Below, piece by piece: positions 33,293 through 42,331 of a stretch of DNA of 64,000 bases. Location: assembly GCF_003290025.1 (NCBI RefSeq), contig NZ_QNHG01000002.1, forward strand, positions 834,417-898,416, in the 5' to 3' direction. Below the pieces are notes generated by a model. The model was not told the origin of the DNA. It ran no database searches and saw nothing but the letters and a program-made list of their open reading frames with translations. The position numbers and the translations under genes are program-made. This stretch comes from Pseudogemmobacter bohemicus. GTDB lineage: Bacteria; Pseudomonadota; Alphaproteobacteria; Rhodobacterales; Rhodobacteraceae. Positions within the stretch are counted from its first letter, which is position 1. Each line of letters begins with the position of its first letter.

Positions 33293-34282
33293 TCACAGCG
33301 CGGCGATTTCCGCGATCAGCGCCGGTGCGAGTTGCAGCCCGTCGCGCCCGGCCGCGCGCCGCTGATCCAGCCGGCGCGCGCCAGGCAGTCTGGCGCCGGG
33401 CTGATCGGTGACCGACCCGGCCAGCATGGCAAACCGCGCCAGCGCATCGGCGCCGAAGGCACCTGGATCCAGCGCGATGATCAGCTGCCCGGTGCCCGGG
33501 GGCGGGCCTTTATCGTCGAGGAACGAACTCGCCTCGGCGGCGTAATTGGCACCGATCATCCCGGCGGCCAGCAGCTCGACCATCAGCGCCAGCGCGGTGC
33601 CCTTGGCGTCTCCCAAAGGCGCCATCGTCCCCGCCAGCGCGCGTTTTGCATCGGTGGTCGGCTGGCCATCCTCGTCAAAAGCCCAGCCGGGCGGGATCGC
33701 CTCACCCTTTTTCGCCGCCGCAACGATATTGCCGCGCGCGACGGTGGAAAGCGCCATATCCACCACCACCGGAGCATCCCCGGGCAGCGGGCAGGCGAAT
33801 GCGATCGGGTTGGTGCCGAAGACCGCGCGGTTGCCGCCCCAGGGCGCCATCGCCGCCGGCGAATTGGCGAATAAAAGCGCGACCAGCCCGCTATTGGCCA
33901 GCCGCTCGACAAAGGCTCCGGCCGAGCCGCAATGATGCGAGCGGGTGACCGCCGCGCAGGCGATGCCTTGCGTACGGGTGACTTCGGGCAGGGTCTCGAC
34001 CGCCTTGTCCAGCGCCGGAAAGGCAAAGCCGAAACCGGCATCGACCACCAGCGCGCCGGGGCGTGGGCGGCTCACCTGCGGCACCGCATCGCCCCGGACC
34101 TTGCCCACGCGCAGCTGCGCCACATAGGCGGGCAGGCGCGAGAGGCCGTGCCCCTTGAACCCATCCGCCTCGGCCTGGACCAGGGCGTGCGCCACGCTGG
34201 TGGCGGCGCGCGCGCTGGCGCCGTTGCGGGTCAGGGCGGCGGCTATGAGGTCTCGCGCTGCGTCGAGGGAGAGGGTTTCCAT
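33293..34282 (-). CDS. comC: (R)-sulfolactate dehydrogenase, malate/L-lactate dehydrogenase (Ldh2) family
   Basis: A 329-residue Ldh2/MDG2-family enzyme. Family marks: GHGLSRLPAYV (H45, R49), SHHCGSAG (H116/H117) and FGTNPIAFACP. ATG 34282 shares its A with the slcC stop and has GGAGG 7 bp upstream. In the known sulfolactate pathway (Chromohalobacter salexigens), ComC reduces sulfopyruvate with NAD(P)H to (R)-sulfolactate, the substrate of SuyAB. Adjacent slcC makes that assignment convincing, although malate or other 2-hydroxyacids cannot be excluded by sequence alone. Confidence 0.85.
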   Translation of the reverse strand: METLSLDAARDLIAAALTRNGASARAATSVAHALVQAEADGFKGHGLSRLPAYVAQLRVGKVRGDAVPQVSRPRPGALVVDAGFGFAFPALDKAVETLPEVTRTQGIACAAVTRSHHCGSAGAFVERLANSGLVALLFANSPAAMAPWGGNRAVFGTNPIAFACPLPGDAPVVVDMALSTVARGNIVAAAKKGEAIPPGWAFDEDGQPTTDAKRALAGTMAPLGDAKGTALALMVELLAAGMIGANYAAEASSFLDDKGPPPGTGQLIIALDPGAFGADALARFAMLAGSVTDQPGARLPGARRLDQRRAAGRDGLQLAPALIAEIAAL

Positions 34283-35229
34283 CACAGCGCCTCCGCCATC
34301 AGATGTTTGCGCACCGAGGCCACCGTCACCTCTGAAACCCGGCGGTTCGATTCCTGGCTGAGCCCCGCGATATGCGGCGTGAGGATGACATTCGCGAGGC
34401 CCTGGAACCGGGCGCAGTCCTCGGGCGGTGGCGGCTCGGTCTCGAACACATCCAGCGCCGCGCCGGCCAGACGGTTCTGACGCAGCGCCCCGGCCAGTGC
34501 CGCCTCATCGACCACACCGCCGCGTGCGGCGTTGATCACGATGGCATCGGGTTTCATCCGCGCCAGGGCCGCCGCGCTGATCATATGCCGGGTGCCTTCG
34601 GTCAGCGGCACATGCAGCGACAGCACATCCGCGCCCGCCAGCAGCGCCTCCAGCCCGACGGGTCGCACCCGCCCGGTCTTCAGCCCCCAATGTGGCCCTT
34701 CCGGCGCCAGATGCGGGTCATAGGCGATGACCTCCATCCCAAGCGCCAGCGCCCGCATCGCTGTCTCGCGCGCGATGGAGCCGAAACCGACCAGCCCCAG
34801 CGTTTTGCCGCAGATCTCGCGCCCGTTCATCAGCGCGCCCCGTGCCCAGTCGCCACCGGCGAGGCGCGAGGGCATCGCATGGATGCCGCGAAGCAGCACC
34901 ATGGCCGAGGAGATCACATATTCCGCCACCGAGATGTCATTCGCGCCCGAGGCCGGGAAGACCGCGACCCCGCGCGCCTTGCAGGCTTCAAGGTCGATAT
35001 TGTCGAGCCCGACACCCAGCCGCCCGACCACCCTGAGCCGCGGCGCCGCCGCCAGCATCCCGGCATCGACCCGGGTGCGGTTCCTGACGATCACCGCATC
35101 CGCCCCCGCCATCACCGCCAGCAGCGCGTCCCGCCGGTCGACAAGGCCCGGGTCGTAAAGGATGTCGCAGCCTGTCAGCCCCGTGCGCAGGATGTCCTCT
35201 TCCATAAATTCCGGAACGACGATCTGCAT
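34282..35229 (-). CDS. slcC: (S)-sulfolactate dehydrogenase, D-2-hydroxyacid dehydrogenase family
   Basis: A 315-residue NAD-dependent enzyme of the phosphoglycerate dehydrogenase family without the ACT domain. Cofactor fold GLVGFGSIARE; catalytic triad R236 (INAARGGVVDE), E265 and H286 (LTPHIAGL). ATG 35229 with GGGGGAGAG upstream. SlcC oxidises (S)-sulfolactate to sulfopyruvate; ComC then makes the (R)-enantiomer, so the pair acts as a racemase route. They are co-translated (TGATG) and lie downstream of a same-strand LysR regulator. No serine biosynthesis context is present. Confidence 0.85.
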   Translation of the reverse strand: MQIVVPEFMEEDILRTGLTGCDILYDPGLVDRRDALLAVMAGADAVIVRNRTRVDAGMLAAAPRLRVVGRLGVGLDNIDLEACKARGVAVFPASGANDISVAEYVISSAMVLLRGIHAMPSRLAGGDWARGALMNGREICGKTLGLVGFGSIARETAMRALALGMEVIAYDPHLAPEGPHWGLKTGRVRPVGLEALLAGADVLSLHVPLTEGTRHMISAAALARMKPDAIVINAARGGVVDEAALAGALRQNRLAGAALDVFETEPPPPEDCARFQGLANVILTPHIAGLSQESNRRVSEVTVASVRKHLMAEAL

Positions 35230-35356
35230 GGTTCTCTCCCCCTGGGGCCGGCATTGATGCGCATATCTTGTATATTTACTCATATATAAGACTTGCTGCC
35301 AAAGCAAGACGCTTCCGCCGCGAAAGCGGCATTTCCCCGGGGAGTACTGGCAATGG

Positions 35357-36271
35357 TCAGGCCAGGGCGGCGGCGATGGCTTCGGGAGAGAAACTGCCCC
35401 CTTCGCGGGCCAGTTCAATGGCGCGCAGCACCTCTTCCAGCACCCGCGACTTGGTGCTGTCGCGGCGATGGACCAGTCCCAGATGGCGCACCGGCCCACC
35501 CGAAGGCGCCAGTCGAAGCCGTTTCAGCGGCACGATATGCGGCACCTGCACACAGGGTTCCGGCACGATGGAAACGCCCAGATCGGCAAGGACCATGGCA
35601 TAGATCGCCTCGAGCCCGCCCAGTTCCATGCTTTCCGAGACCTGGATATTGTTGCTTTGCAGCCAGCCCTCGATGATGGTCCCGACCACCGCATCGCGCG
35701 AGAACCGGATGAAGGGATGCGCGCGCAGGATCTGCACCGGGTCGGAGGTCTCGATTTTCCCGGACGCGATCAACACCAGCTCTTCCGCCGCGACCGGATG
35801 CCAGATCAGATTTTTCGGCAAAAGCGCCGGGCGCGAGACCAGCGCTGCATCCAGCGTATTGCGCTCGACCTCGTTGATCAGATGGGTGGTCAGGCCGGGG
35901 AAGAGGCCGACATGCAGATCGGGAAAGCGGGCCTTGAGGATTGCGGTGGCAAAGGGGGTCAGCCCGGTCAGCGTTGTCGGCGCCGCGCCCAGCAGGAATT
36001 CACCCTTCAGCCCGTCATCGCCAAGCACCGAGGGCACGATATCGTCATAGGCGCGCACCACCTCGCGCGCGCGGGCCAGCAGGGCGCGGCCAAGCGGCGT
36101 GAATTCGGGCGTCCTGGTGGCGCGGTTGAAGATCTGCACCCGCCACTCCTCCTCCAGCGCGCGCATCTGCTGGCTGACGGCGGCATGGGTGACGAAAACC
36201 GCCTCGGCGGCGGCGCTGAAGGTGCCGTGATCGGCCACCGCTATCAGCGTTTTCAGCATACGGATCGACAC
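35357..36271 (-). CDS. LysR family transcriptional regulator
   Basis: A 304-residue regulator, starting at GTG 36271 (MSIRMLKTLIAVADHG) or ATG 36259. Helix-turn-helix HGTFSAAAEAVFVTHAAVSQ at residues about 15-40, followed by the LysR substrate domain (EFLLGAAPTTLTGLTPFATA). It lies 127 bp upstream of slcC on the same strand, so regulation of slcC-comC is likely. An inverted repeat about 80 bp upstream of its own start could be its binding site. It ends with a hydrophilic tail. Confidence 0.9.
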   Translation of the reverse strand: MSIRMLKTLIAVADHGTFSAAAEAVFVTHAAVSQQMRALEEEWRVQIFNRATRTPEFTPLGRALLARAREVVRAYDDIVPSVLGDDGLKGEFLLGAAPTTLTGLTPFATAILKARFPDLHVGLFPGLTTHLINEVERNTLDAALVSRPALLPKNLIWHPVAAEELVLIASGKIETSDPVQILRAHPFIRFSRDAVVGTIIEGWLQSNNIQVSESMELGGLEAIYAMVLADLGVSIVPEPCVQVPHIVPLKRLRLAPSGGPVRHLGLVHRRDSTKSRVLEEVLRAIELAREGGSFSPEAIAAALA

Positions 36272-36349
36272 TGCGCTGCCCTTCTGTCCAGGTGGCCGCT
36301 GCGAGGTTTGGTAGTGAATTCTTACGTTGATCTGTATCGGGCCGGGATT

Positions 36350-36367
36350 TGTAAAGAAGAATTTACA
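36350..36367. promoter_or_regulatory. Candidate LysR binding site
   Basis: TGTAAAGAAGAATTTACA, perfect TGTAAA/TTTACA arms six bases apart, in an AT-rich patch 79 bp upstream of the LysR start. Size and position fit an autoregulatory LysR box. Confidence 0.6.
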
Positions 36368-36488
36368 TATCCCAGGCTGCTGCCCTGGGGTGCGGCCCGA
36401 CCGTTTGGACGGGCTGGCGGCCTGTGCGCAAGGCACGGCGCCTGCGATAAGGGGGGTGCTGCGATTATAAGCAAATTGTAACCTGTTT

Positions 36489-37021
36489 ATGACATTTGCT
36501 GTCGATTATCCGGCAAAGCCCTGCCGGGTGATTTTGAACCGGGGATCGCGCATATTGTGGAAGCTCCGGGCCGATTTTATCGCCCTGATCCTGCGGCGCT
36601 CCTCGCATTGCCAGGGGCAGCGCTGTGCTGGCATATGCGGGAAACCAACGGCGGCGCGCCTGCTGATCTCATCCCTGACCACCGGGCGCCGGATCCTGCC
36701 CGAGGACTGGCCACAGACGGGTCGCGACGGCGCCGGAGCCGCGCCCGAGGAAGCCTGGAAAGAGGCCAGTATCCGGATGGGCGATCCGCGCCCGCAGCTG
36801 GTCGGGCGCTACCCTATCGTAAGCGGTTCTCGTGCGACGTGCCGGTGCCAACCGTGGTCGATGTCGGGGCCATCCGCCCCGTCCGCCTGCTTGACAGCTA
36901 TCCCGGGGCCGGTCGGCGCAAGCGGGATTGGTTCACTCCCGAAGAGGCCGCGCGCCTCGTGGACGAGCCGGAACTGGCCGGACTTTTGCGCAACAGTGTG
37001 GCGCTGATCAGCCCGGCCTGA
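36489..37021 (+). pseudogene. Frameshifted NUDIX hydrolase remnant
   Basis: Two overlapping frames together make one NUDIX-like protein. The first frame has LLISSLTTGRRILPEDWPQT followed by a degenerate NUDIX box (AAPEEAWKEAS, where R-E-x-x-E-E is expected). The second frame, taking over near 36815, encodes YRKRF, a middle strand and the C-terminal RRKRDWFTPEEAARLVDEPE. Each half alone is incomplete and the box has lost key acidic residues, so this is a dead gene. Intact relatives in Rhodobacteraceae are about 150 residues long. Confidence 0.75.
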
Positions 37022-37071
37022 CGGGCGGGGCCACCCGATCCCCCGACATCCTTGCAGTGTAACGAGACAGA

Positions 37072-38400
37072 ATGAGCGGGCAGACCGAACCGCCCCTGCG
37101 CGATCAGCCCGAGCCAGGCTGGCAAGTGCCGGACTGCGACCTGAACCGGATTTCGCGGCTGGAGCCTGCCAGTTCCTATGTGGCGCGGCCGCTGGTCGCG
37201 GTGGGGCTGGGGTTGGTCTTTGCCGCCCTGGCCGCGCTTTGGGCGGCGGTGGTTTCCGACGGTGGCCCGGGCGGGCTGGTGATCGTGGTGACCTCAGCTT
37301 TCGCGGCCTGGCTCGCGCTGAATATCGGTGCCAATGATGTGGCGAATAATATGGGCCCGGCGGTGGGCGGCAACGCGCTGCCCATGACCGGCGCGCTGAT
37401 CATCGCGGCGATATGCGAGACGGCGCCCTGATCGCCGGGGCGGCTGATCGGTCGCACGAAAGGCGGCATGAATACAAAACTTCATGCCGTAGCCGGTGCT
37501 CAGGGCCGCCCGATCCGCATGTCCGTCACGGCTGGCCCGACACCGGCGCCGCTGCCATGCTGAGCAGTCTGCCGCAGGCAGAGTGGATGCTGGCCGACCG
37601 GGGCTGCGATGCCGACTGGTTCAGAGAGGCGTTGAAAGACAAGGGGATAAAGGCATGCATCCCCGGCCGGAAGGGCAGGAAGAAAGCCATCAGGCACGAC
37701 AAACGCCGTTACAAGCGCCGCAACCGCATCGGGATCATGTTCGGAAGGCTCAAGGACTGGCGGCGCGGTGCGACCCGATACGACAGGTGCCCCATCGTCT
37801 TCCTGTCAGCCATAGCCCTCGCAGCGACCGTCATCTTCTGGCTCTAAAGTTCATGAGTCTGGAGCCCAGGCCGTACTGATAAGTTTTGCCCATGGTGCGA
37901 ATGATGCCTCTGACGCGATCGGGCCGCTGGCGGCGATTGTCTCGCTGCTGGATGGCGGTGGCGCTTTGGGTGATGATGATCGGGGCGCCTGGCATCGCGG
38001 TCGGGCTCTTGCTGTTCGGGCCGGGGCTGATCCGCATGGTCGGTGTCCAGATCCCCCGGCTGAGCGCGATGCGGGCCTGTTGGGGTGCGCATTCGGCAGC
38101 GGTGACGGTGATCGCGGCCAGCTGGCCTGCCGGTCAGCCAGACCCATATCGCCATCGGGGGCATTTTTGGCGTCGGTTTCTTCCGCGAGGGCTGGAGGTG
38201 CGGCGGATGCGCCAGCTGACCGGCGCCGTCATATTGCCCGAGATGGTCAGCGAAGAGCGGCGCCGCCGCAAGCTGGTGCGCCGGTCGCATTTTATGACCA
38301 TCATTGCGGCCTGGGGGATCACCGTATCCGCAACGACGCTTGTTTCGGGGCTTTTTGCCCGGCGCTCTGAGCCTCCGGGCTTCCAAGCAGCAGTGGGGGT
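37072..38400 (+). pseudogene. PiT-family inorganic phosphate transporter, disrupted
   Basis: The first 119 codons encode an intact PiT N-terminus (ALNIGANDVANNMGPAVGGN, MTGALIIAAI). The frame then slips near 37415 (GALIAGAA continues in another frame) and transposase remnants intervene. The PiT signature resumes at about 37875 with SFAHGANDASDAIGPLAAIV, then LSAMRACWGAHSAAVTVIAA in another frame, GLPVSQTHIAIGGIFGVGFF in a third, and finally a C-terminal tail (RRSHFMTIIAAWGITVSATT). At least three frameshifts plus the insertion mean no functional transporter can be made. Confidence 0.88.
37440..37870 (+). mobile_element. IS5-family transposase remnant inside the PiT pseudogene
   Basis: The 3' half of an IS5-type (DDE) transposase. 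One frame has RTKGGMNTKLHAV; after a shift the rest reads LPQAEWMLADRGCDADWFRE and MFGRLKDWRRGATRYDRCP followed by FLSAIALAATVIFWL at the stop near 37847. The 5' half is missing and a frameshift is present, so it cannot move by itself. I could not identify intact terminal inverted repeats or a target-site duplication. It splits the PiT gene. Confidence 0.85.
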
Positions 38401-39390
38401 TCAGCCGATCTCGATCACAGTGCGGCCGCGGATCCTGCCTGCCACGATCTCTTCGGCCAGTTTCGGCAGATCGGCCATCGGTGCCAGTGTGGTCAGCGCA
38501 ATCAGCTTGTTGCGATTGAGGTCGCGCTCCAGCAAGGCCCAGGCGCGGTTGCGGCGGGGCTGCGGGGACAGGACCGAATCCACTCCCAGCAGCGCAACCG
38601 AGCGCAGGATATGCGGCATCACCGAGCCTGGCAGATCCGCGCCCCCCGCCAGCCCGCAGGCGGCAAAGGCGCCGCCATAGACCGTCTGCGCCAGGGCATT
38701 GACCAGGGTATGGCTGCCGACGGAATCGACGCCTCCCGCCCAGCGTTCCGCCTGCAGCATCTTTCCCGGCGCGGAAAGCGTATTGCGGTCGATGATGCCG
38801 CTGGCGCCAAGGCTTTTCAGGAAGGTCTCCTCTGACGTCCGCCCGGTCGAGGCGATCACGCTGAGCCCCCGCGCTGCCAAAAGCGAAATCGCCACCGTGC
38901 CGACGCCCCCCGCTGCGCCGGTCACCAGGAACTCTCCCGGTTGCGACAGGGTGCCGTGATCCTCCAGCGCCAGCAGGCAGAGCGCCGCCGTATAACCCGC
39001 CGTGCCGATTGCCATGGCTTCCAGCGCCGAGAACCCGGCGGGCAGCCGCGTCAGGTGCTGCGCCTTCAGCCGCTGGAACCGGCTGAAACCGCCCCATTCG
39101 GTCTCGGAGAGGCCCCAGCCATTCGCGATCACCCGATCCCCGGGCTGCCAGTCGGGCACCCGCGATTCGACCACCACGCCCGCGAGGTCGATCCCCGCCA
39201 CCATAGGCAGCCGTCGCGCGATACGGCCTTTGCCGGTGATTGCCAGCCCGTCTTTGTAATTCAGGCTGGAATGGCTGATTTCGACAAGCACGTCATTATC
39301 CGGCAGATCCGCCAGGCTGAGTTGCGTCAGCGCGGCCCGGTGGCTGCCATTCTCGTCGCTGATCACCATGGCGGGGAAGGTCGTGGTCAT
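38401..39390 (-). CDS. acuI: Acryloyl-CoA reductase, AcuI/YhdH family
   Basis: A 329-residue medium-chain reductase without zinc sites. ATG 39390 has GGAG 7 bp upstream; ATG 39402 is an alternative. Motifs: HSSLNYKDGLAITGKG near the N-terminus, IDLAGVVVES, cofactor fold VTGAAGGVGTVAISLLA and ASTGR for NADPH. AcuI reduces toxic acryloyl-CoA to propionyl-CoA in DMSP, acrylate and 3-hydroxypropionate metabolism. It is convergent with the dead PiT gene and downstream of a polyamine-type importer. A link with the sulfonate genes is not evident. Confidence 0.88.
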   Translation of the reverse strand: MTTTFPAMVISDENGSHRAALTQLSLADLPDNDVLVEISHSSLNYKDGLAITGKGRIARRLPMVAGIDLAGVVVESRVPDWQPGDRVIANGWGLSETEWGGFSRFQRLKAQHLTRLPAGFSALEAMAIGTAGYTAALCLLALEDHGTLSQPGEFLVTGAAGGVGTVAISLLAARGLSVIASTGRTSEETFLKSLGASGIIDRNTLSAPGKMLQAERWAGGVDSVGSHTLVNALAQTVYGGAFAACGLAGGADLPGSVMPHILRSVALLGVDSVLSPQPRRNRAWALLERDLNRNKLIALTTLAPMADLPKLAEEIVAGRIRGRTVIEIG

Positions 39391-39470
39391 CGAGAGCTCC
39401 ATCCTGGACGCGCTTTGTCTCCTCCATTGCTAACAACTGCCGGGCCTGCCGCAAGGCCCCACGGTCGTGA

Positions 39471-40295
39471 TCAGCCGTCGCGACCCTCTTTGAAGCCAAA
39501 GCCCGCCGCCCCGGTGCGGATCAGGACGAACATCACCACAAGGCAGAGCAGGACCCCGGCATTGACCAGGGCTGCAATCGCGTAAAGCTCGGGCTTGATG
39601 CCGAACCGCAGCGAGCCCCAGGCGACCGATGGCATCGTCGGCACCGCGCCCAGAGTGTAGAACGAGATGTCGAGATTGTTGAACGCCAGGATGAAGGTCA
39701 CGATGAAGGCGCCCAGCAGCGCCGGCCAGATATTGGGCAGCGTGATCTCGAAGAAGGTGCGGATGGGGCCGGCGCCGAACACCATCGCGGCATCGTCGAG
39801 CTTCCAGTTATAGCGGAACAGCTGCGTTGCGATGATCAGCGTGGCATAGGTGAAGCCGCGCACCGAATTCGCGAGGATCGCCGACCAGAGATTGCCGGGT
39901 ATATGCAGGAACAGCCCGTTCAGCACCTGGGTCGAGATCCCCAGCAGCACATCGGCGACGAATAAAGGCGCGACCATCATCACGAGGATCAGGGTCTTGT
40001 AGCGCGAGCGGTATTTCAGGAGGCTCAGCACCGCCAGCGTCCCCATCACCGTCGAGATCACCGCCGCACCAAGGCCCAGGATCAGGCTGTTCAGAAACGC
40101 CTCCTGATAGATCGAGCTTTGCAACAGCGAGCTATAGGCATCCCAGGTGAAGCGGATCGGGTAGGGCCAGACGATATCCTTTGAAAACGAGGCCAGCGTG
40201 ATGTGCAGGATCGGCACATAGAGAAAGATATAGGTGAGGATCAGAGCTCCGCCGAGGATGATCTTATTGGCGGCTTTGGAGGCGGTGAAATCCAT
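39471..40295 (-). CDS. ABC transporter permease, PotC type
   Basis: A 274-residue permease (spermidine/putrescine family). Start 40295 (MDFTASKAANKI) is 1 bp from the stop of the partner permease. Six helices; the ATPase-contact loop is LDDAAMVFGAGPIRTFFEIT. Last gene of a LysR-SolBP-PotA-PotB-PotC-type gene set on the minus strand. The family imports polyamines but also opines, GABA-like compounds, phosphonates or iron, so the cargo is open. Confidence 0.9.
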   Translation of the reverse strand: MDFTASKAANKIILGGALILTYIFLYVPILHITLASFSKDIVWPYPIRFTWDAYSSLLQSSIYQEAFLNSLILGLGAAVISTVMGTLAVLSLLKYRSRYKTLILVMMVAPLFVADVLLGISTQVLNGLFLHIPGNLWSAILANSVRGFTYATLIIATQLFRYNWKLDDAAMVFGAGPIRTFFEITLPNIWPALLGAFIVTFILAFNNLDISFYTLGAVPTMPSVAWGSLRFGIKPELYAIAALVNAGVLLCLVVMFVLIRTGAAGFGFKEGRDG

Positions 40296-40296
40296 G

Positions 40297-41193
40297 TCAG
40301 TCCCTGCTCCCGGCACCGGTAAAGCCGGCGCGCTTCAGATTGACGAGGCGGCTGATGGTGAGCAGCGTCAGCCCGGCGACGAAGAACAACACCACCCCCA
40401 TCGCGGCACCCAGGGACCAGGTGCCGGTGGCCGAGAATTGCGACCCCATCGCCATCGCGTAAAGCGTGCCATCGGCGCCGCCGAGAAAGCGGGGCGTGAT
40501 GGATTCCGCAAGGCTCGGCACGAAAGTCAGCGCGAAGCCGATCACGGTGCCGACCCAGTTCAGGGGCCAGGTGATCTCCCAGAAGGCGCGCATATTGCCG
40601 GCGCCGAAAACCTTGGCGGCATCAAGCAGGCGGAAGTTGAAGTTCAGGAGCGAGAGGTAGATCGCGGTGGTGACAAAGGGCAGGTAAAGATAGATCAGCC
40701 CGACCACGGTGGCGGTTTTCGTGTACATCAGCGCGTCAATGGGTGGCAGCCCCAGCTTCATCAGCCCGAGATTGACCAGACCAATCGGCCCCAGCACCCC
40801 TTGCAGCGCGATCACCCTGAGCACGATCCCGGTCAGGAACGGCACCGCAAGGCCCAGCGTGATCAACAGCTTATAGCGCCCGCCATAGCGGATCACGAAA
40901 TAGGCCACCGGCCAGGCAATCGCCACACAGGTGATGGAAACGATCAGCGCCGTCAGCACCGAGCGGATCATAAAGGTGCGGTAGCTCGGCTCGGAGAGCA
41001 CGTCGATATAGTTTTGCAGGTTCCAGTCGGTGATCAGCTGGTAGCTTTCCGTCCGCCAGAAGCTGACCAGCAGGATCGAGGCCAGCGGGATCACGAAGAA
41101 CAGGGTCAGGAACAAGATGACCGGCGAGGTCAGGATGACAAAGCGCTGGCTTTCATTCAGCCTGAGCCAGCGCTGGAAAAGGCCCCGGTTCAT
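40297..41193 (-). CDS. ABC transporter permease, PotB type
   Basis: A 298-residue permease, partner of the PotC-like subunit. Hydrophobic first helix VILFLTLFFVIPLASILLVS, contact loop LLDAAKVFGAGNMRAFWEIT. Its start overlaps the PotA-like stop by 4 bp (ATGA), so the complex is translationally coupled. Length is typical. Confidence 0.9.
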   Translation of the reverse strand: MNRGLFQRWLRLNESQRFVILTSPVILFLTLFFVIPLASILLVSFWRTESYQLITDWNLQNYIDVLSEPSYRTFMIRSVLTALIVSITCVAIAWPVAYFVIRYGGRYKLLITLGLAVPFLTGIVLRVIALQGVLGPIGLVNLGLMKLGLPPIDALMYTKTATVVGLIYLYLPFVTTAIYLSLLNFNFRLLDAAKVFGAGNMRAFWEITWPLNWVGTVIGFALTFVPSLAESITPRFLGGADGTLYAMAMGSQFSATGTWSLGAAMGVVLFFVAGLTLLTISRLVNLKRAGFTGAGSRD

Positions 41194-42263
41194 GCGGCGA
41201 CCTCATCGGCAAAGGCGTCGATCTGTGTCTTGTCCCAGGAGATCAGCACCGCATCGCCTGGCCTGATGGTGGCGCCCGGCTCGATGGCGCTGGCGACGAT
41301 TTCCTCGCCGCTGCCGAGTTCCACGATATATTCCGCATATTGGCCGCGGAAGATCACGTCGCGCAAGCGGCCGGGGATCCTGCCTTCGGATGCGGCATCC
41401 CCGGGCTGGATCAGGGTGTTCTCGATCTTGACATAGACACTGGCGCTGCCGCCATTCACCTGGCGCAGCGCTTCGCCCAAACCGATCCGGTGCCCATGCC
41501 ACAGGATCGAGCGCTCACCATCCGGCGCGACCGTGACCGGCCCGGAAAACACATTCGAGCGCCCGACGAATTGCGCGATGAATTTGGTGCGCGGGTTGTG
41601 ATAGACCTCGGTGCGTTCGGCGAAATCCTCGATGCCGCCCTTGTTCACCACCGCGATCTTGTCGCTCATCGAGAGCGCTTCTTCCTGGTTATGGGTGACA
41701 TAGACGAAGGGGATGCCCAGCTGGATCTGGTAAGAGCGGATCTCCACCTCCATCTCGCGCCTGAGTTCGCGGTCAAGGTTGGCCAGCGGCTCGTCCAGCA
41801 GCAGGACCTTCGGGCGGCAGACAAGGCCACGGCCAAGCGCGACGCGCTGCTGCTGGCCGCCGGAAAGCTGGTTCGGGAAACGGTCTTTCAGCGCCGTCAG
41901 CGAGAGGATCCTGCAGCACCAGTCGATCCGCTCTTCGCTTTCCGCGCGGCCGAGTTTCAGCATGCGCAGCGGGAACAGCAGGTTTTCCCGCACCGTCATA
42001 TGCGGGAACAACAGGAAATCCTGGAACACCATCGCAATGCCGCGCTGATAGGGCGGCAGCGCGGTCACGTCCTGGCCATCGATCCAGACCGAGCCGGTGG
42101 TCGGTTGCTCCAGCCCCGCGATCAGCCGCAAAAGCGTGCTTTTCCCCGATCCGCTCGGCCCCAGCAACGAGACGAATTCATTCTTTGCAATGCTGAGGTT
42201 GACCCCCGACAGCGCGGTGAAGGTGCCAAAGCGTTTGCCGAGGTCTTTGAGTTCCAGATACAT
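41190..42263 (-). CDS. ABC transporter ATP-binding protein, PotA type
   Basis: A 357-residue ATPase starting at 42263 ([13 protein letters not shown]). Walker [13 protein letters not shown], signature [14 protein letters not shown], Walker [17 protein letters not shown] and switch [13 protein letters not shown], then a C-terminal TOBE domain. It follows the binding protein gene after 68 bp containing a short hairpin. The double cysteine RIDWCCRIL just before the signature region is unusual for the family. Confidence 0.93.
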   Translation of the reverse strand: MYLELKDLGKRFGTFTALSGVNLSIAKNEFVSLLGPSGSGKSTLLRLIAGLEQPTTGSVWIDGQDVTALPPYQRGIAMVFQDFLLFPHMTVRENLLFPLRMLKLGRAESEERIDWCCRILSLTALKDRFPNQLSGGQQQRVALGRGLVCRPKVLLLDEPLANLDRELRREMEVEIRSYQIQLGIPFVYVTHNQEEALSMSDKIAVVNKGGIEDFAERTEVYHNPRTKFIAQFVGRSNVFSGPVTVAPDGERSILWHGHRIGLGEALRQVNGGSASVYVKIENTLIQPGDAASEGRIPGRLRDVIFRGQYAEYIVELGSGEEIVASAIEPGATIRPGDAVLISWDKTQIDAFADEVAA

Positions 42264-42293
42264 CCTGCGCGCCCATGATAAGAGGAGGGGGCC

Positions 42294-42310
42294 GCACCGC
42301 GTATCGGTGC
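42294..42310 (-). other. Short intercistronic hairpin between binding protein and PotA-like gene
   Basis: GCACCG and CGGTGC, 6 bp stem with a 5-base loop. No T-run. Probably tunes expression of the transporter relative to the binding protein, as at 3022-3049. Confidence 0.45.
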
Positions 42311-42331
42311 AGCCCGGGAGGGGGTCAGGGA

